In this document: positions 6,619-8,293 of the stretch, in pieces
How the letters are laid out: the number at the start of each line of letters is the position of its first letter
Numbering within the stretch: position 1 is the stretch's first letter
DNA from: Bacteroidota bacterium
GTDB taxonomy: Bacteria > Bacteroidota > Bacteroidia > Chitinophagales > Chitinophagaceae
DNA: 8,293 nucleotides
Reading direction: 5' to 3'
NCBI GenBank assembly: GCA_029778965.1
Contig: JAKPBL010000536.1
Location: 1 to 8,293, forward strand
The notes under the pieces: model-generated
What the model was told of the DNA's origin: nothing
What the model saw: the letters and a program-made list of their open reading frames with translations, nothing else
Databases searched by the model: none
Position numbers and translations under genes: made by a program

Positions 6619-6657
6619 AAGGGACCTAGAACAATTGCTTCTGGGTCCCTTCTTTTT
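6619..6657 (+). terminator. Intrinsic terminator closing the plus-strand block
   Basis: Arms 6619-6631 and 6639-6651 form a 13-base-pair stem with one G-U-type mismatch, closed by a 7-base loop CAATTGC. It is followed by C and five Ts (6653-6657). It begins 18 bases after the stop of the exported-protein gene. The opposite strand has no comparable T run after the stem, so it should act mainly on plus-strand transcripts. The stem overlaps the last codons and the stop of the convergent parC gene. Confidence 0.85.
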
Positions 6658-8293
6658 GCTCCCATTCCAGCTCGGTGCTTTTGGTAAAATCGGCCACCTT
6701 GGTGCCCACCGCTTTCCAGCCGGTAACGTCTACCAGTTCCGCTATGCGGATCTTTTGCGTGCGCGCCTGGGCGCCCCGGCCGGCAGTAACCACAAGCGTG
6801 GGCTTGGGATCGGTGCTGACCAGTTCCAACTGGTTGCCTTTTCCTTCTTTGATAAACAGGAACCGGGTCTGAAGCGTGCTGGTTTCGATATGGAACCGCT
6901 TCACCGTGTATTGCTGTTTATCTGCGTCGAGGTATATGGCCGTTATGGTTCTGGCGGGATCGAATTTTTCCAGCAGAAGGATCTTTTCAGGGTCGAAGCG
7001 CTGCGTCATTTCGAGATCGGTCAGCTCATAGCTACCGTCGGTGTAGAACACAACGAGCTTCTCGGTGCCGTCGAACGTGCCAAGACTGATGCCTTTTTCT
7101 TCCGTATTCAGTCTTCCAAACTTATCGTCGAACCAAAGCCGGATAGCGTCGAGGGTTGACCGGCCGGCTTCTTTGAACTTAACCGATTTGACCGGGTATT
7201 TAGTCACCTGGTTGCCCATGGCCGAGCGACCCTTGATCTCCAGCTCTTCGAAATAGAAGTCGAGTTGCTTTATCCGCGCATTTGAGTTCGGGCTGAGGGT
7301 GATCACCACCGACTCGGCTTCGCCATTCGGGTTGACGCTGAAATAATGGACTTTGCTTTTGTCATTCCCGCGGGTAAGATCGTACTCTTTATCGCGGGTT
7401 ATACCCGTTACATTGAACCGCTTTGCGTAGCTGGTGCCCGTTGCGCCGTCGGCATAGATCATGTTATAGGTAGTGCGCTCATCGTTTTTCTGAAAGATGG
7501 CGGCGTGTATGATGTCTTTGCCGATATACACTTTCTCCCCTACTCGCACTACTTTCATAAGCCCACGACGGGTAAACACGATAATGTCATCGAGGTCGGA
7601 GCAATCGAGCAGGAACTCGTCTTTTTTCAAACCGGTTCCAATGAAACCGTCGGCCCGGCTTATGTACAGCTTGGTATTGGCGATGGCCACCTGCTTTGCC
7701 TGGATGGCTTCAAAAGGCCGGATCTCGGTTTTGCGCTCACGCCCCTTGCCATATTTCTTCAGCAGCCCTTCGAAATAGGCAATCGCGAATTCAACCAGGT
7801 GCCCCAGGTCGTGCTTTACCTGCTTTATGTCTGCATCCAGTTGCCTGATCTGGGCATTGAGCTCTTCGATGTCAAGCCGGTAAATACGGCGTACAGGCTT
7901 CTCCGTTAGTTTGAGGATGTCTTCGCGGGTAACCGCCCTTTTCAGCTTTTTGGCAAAAGGTTCAAATGCTTTACCGATGGCGGCGATAACCTTATCCCAG
8001 GTTTCATGTTTCTTTTCGAGCTCTTTGTAGATCTTTTCTTCGAAGAATATTTTTTCCAGCGAAGTATAATGCCACTTTTCCTGCAGTTCGGCCAGCCTGA
8101 TCTCCAGTTCCCGCCGCAACAGGTCTTTCGTCATATCGGCCGAAGTGGTCAGCAGCTCGTGAACGCTGAGGAAGCGCGGGCGATGATCGACGATAACGCA
8201 GGCATTGGGTGAGATGCTTATTTCGCAATCGGTGAATGCGTACAAAGCATCGATGGTGATGTCGGGCGAAATACCCGGCGCCAGGTCGATAAC
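6626..8293 (-). CDS. parC: DNA topoisomerase IV subunit A, C-terminal part (cut by window edge)
   Basis: Type IIA topoisomerase A subunit, the DNA-cleaving partner of ParE that decatenates daughter chromosomes and relaxes supercoils. The reading frame is open to the right edge: 555 residues are present, starting VIDLAPGISPDITIDALYAF, so the N-terminal winged-helix domain with the catalytic tyrosine lies outside. ALYAFTDCEISISPNACVI (16-34) is the end of the tower/core region. A helical, coiled-coil-like part follows, with LLRRELEIRLAELQEKWHY (about 58-76) and a second helix pair in LNAQIRQLDADIKQVKHDL (about 145-163). From about 200 the C-terminal beta-propeller-like blades follow, for example KLYISRADGFIGTGLKK and DDIIVFTRRGLMKVVRVG. 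No gyrase QRRGGKG box is seen, which favours topoisomerase IV over gyrase; the layout fits the long Bacteroidota ParC type. An apparent start near 8245 is an internal TTG within the conserved core, not the true start. The protein ends EGTQKQLF inside the terminator stem. Confidence 0.9.
   Translation of the reverse strand, partial: VIDLAPGISPDITIDALYAFTDCEISISPNACVIVDHRPRFLSVHELLTTSADMTKDLLRRELEIRLAELQEKWHYTSLEKIFFEEKIYKELEKKHETWDKVIAAIGKAFEPFAKKLKRAVTREDILKLTEKPVRRIYRLDIEELNAQIRQLDADIKQVKHDLGHLVEFAIAYFEGLLKKYGKGRERKTEIRPFEAIQAKQVAIANTKLYISRADGFIGTGLKKDEFLLDCSDLDDIIVFTRRGLMKVVRVGEKVYIGKDIIHAAIFQKNDERTTYNMIYADGATGTSYAKRFNVTGITRDKEYDLTRGNDKSKVHYFSVNPNGEAESVVITLSPNSNARIKQLDFYFEELEIKGRSAMGNQVTKYPVKSVKFKEAGRSTLDAIRLWFDDKFGRLNTEEKGISLGTFDGTEKLVVFYTDGSYELTDLEMTQRFDPEKILLLEKFDPARTITAIYLDADKQQYTVKRFHIETSTLQTRFLFIKEGKGNQLELVSTDPKPTLVVTAGRGAQARTQKIRIAELVDVTGWKAVGTKVADFTKSTELEWEQKEGTQKQLF

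Noticed and set aside
6506..7909. Plus-strand open frames of 217 and 187 codons opposite parC
   Set aside because: They run antisense to a well-conserved topoisomerase reading frame, and the first also overlaps the exported-protein gene and runs through the terminator hairpin.
6626..8245. A complete 539-residue protein starting near 8245
   Set aside because: The codon there is TTG inside the conserved ParC core, and the frame stays open with matching family sequence to the window edge, so the gene is partial.
1..8293. CRISPR array, mobile element, tRNA, tmRNA or rRNA
   Set aside because: No regularly spaced repeats, transposase or integrase motifs, terminal inverted repeats, or cloverleaf or rRNA-like sequence were seen on reading both strands.

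Overview
The window looks like a chromosomal core region of a Bacteroidota bacterium, most likely from the Chitinophagaceae or a near relative. This rests on the protein variants (a Bacteroidota-type topoisomerase IV subunit A, SMC, AccD and SmpB), on TAnnTTTG-like -7 promoter elements before most genes, on the scarcity of Shine-Dalgarno sites, and on secreted proteins of a kind common in that phylum. The genus is an inference; no rRNA or other marker is present.

Layout, left to right. The start of smc (minus strand) runs off the left edge. A 158-base divergent intergenic region follows, with promoter-like elements for both directions. Next on the plus strand come a LamG-type surface lipoprotein (582-1436), a low-specificity threonine aldolase (1469-2485), glucose-6-phosphate isomerase (2524-4173), acetyl-CoA carboxylase carboxyltransferase beta subunit (4220-5134), SmpB (5144-5578) and an exported two-domain protein of unknown function (5626-6600). 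A strong hairpin with a T-tract closes this block. The convergent parC-like gene (6626-8293, minus strand) runs off the right edge.

The genes are mostly housekeeping: chromosome structure (Smc, topoisomerase IV), central carbon metabolism (Pgi), fatty acid synthesis (AccD), amino acid metabolism (threonine aldolase) and ribosome rescue (SmpB). Only accD-smpB looks like a tight operon, with a 9-base gap. Most other plus-strand genes have their own -7-like element 4 to 26 bases before the start codon, so the block reads as a row of separately started genes that may also be read through. The two exported proteins are the least conserved and least understood parts.

I see no mobile element, CRISPR array, tRNA, rRNA, phage gene or defence system, and no convincing new multi-gene system. 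The points worth a second look are small-scale: the recurring promoter motif, a probably leaderless threonine aldolase whose start codon lies in an inverted repeat, a terminator whose stem contains the stop codon of the opposing gene, an acidic N-terminal extension on AccD, and the two uncharacterised exported proteins.
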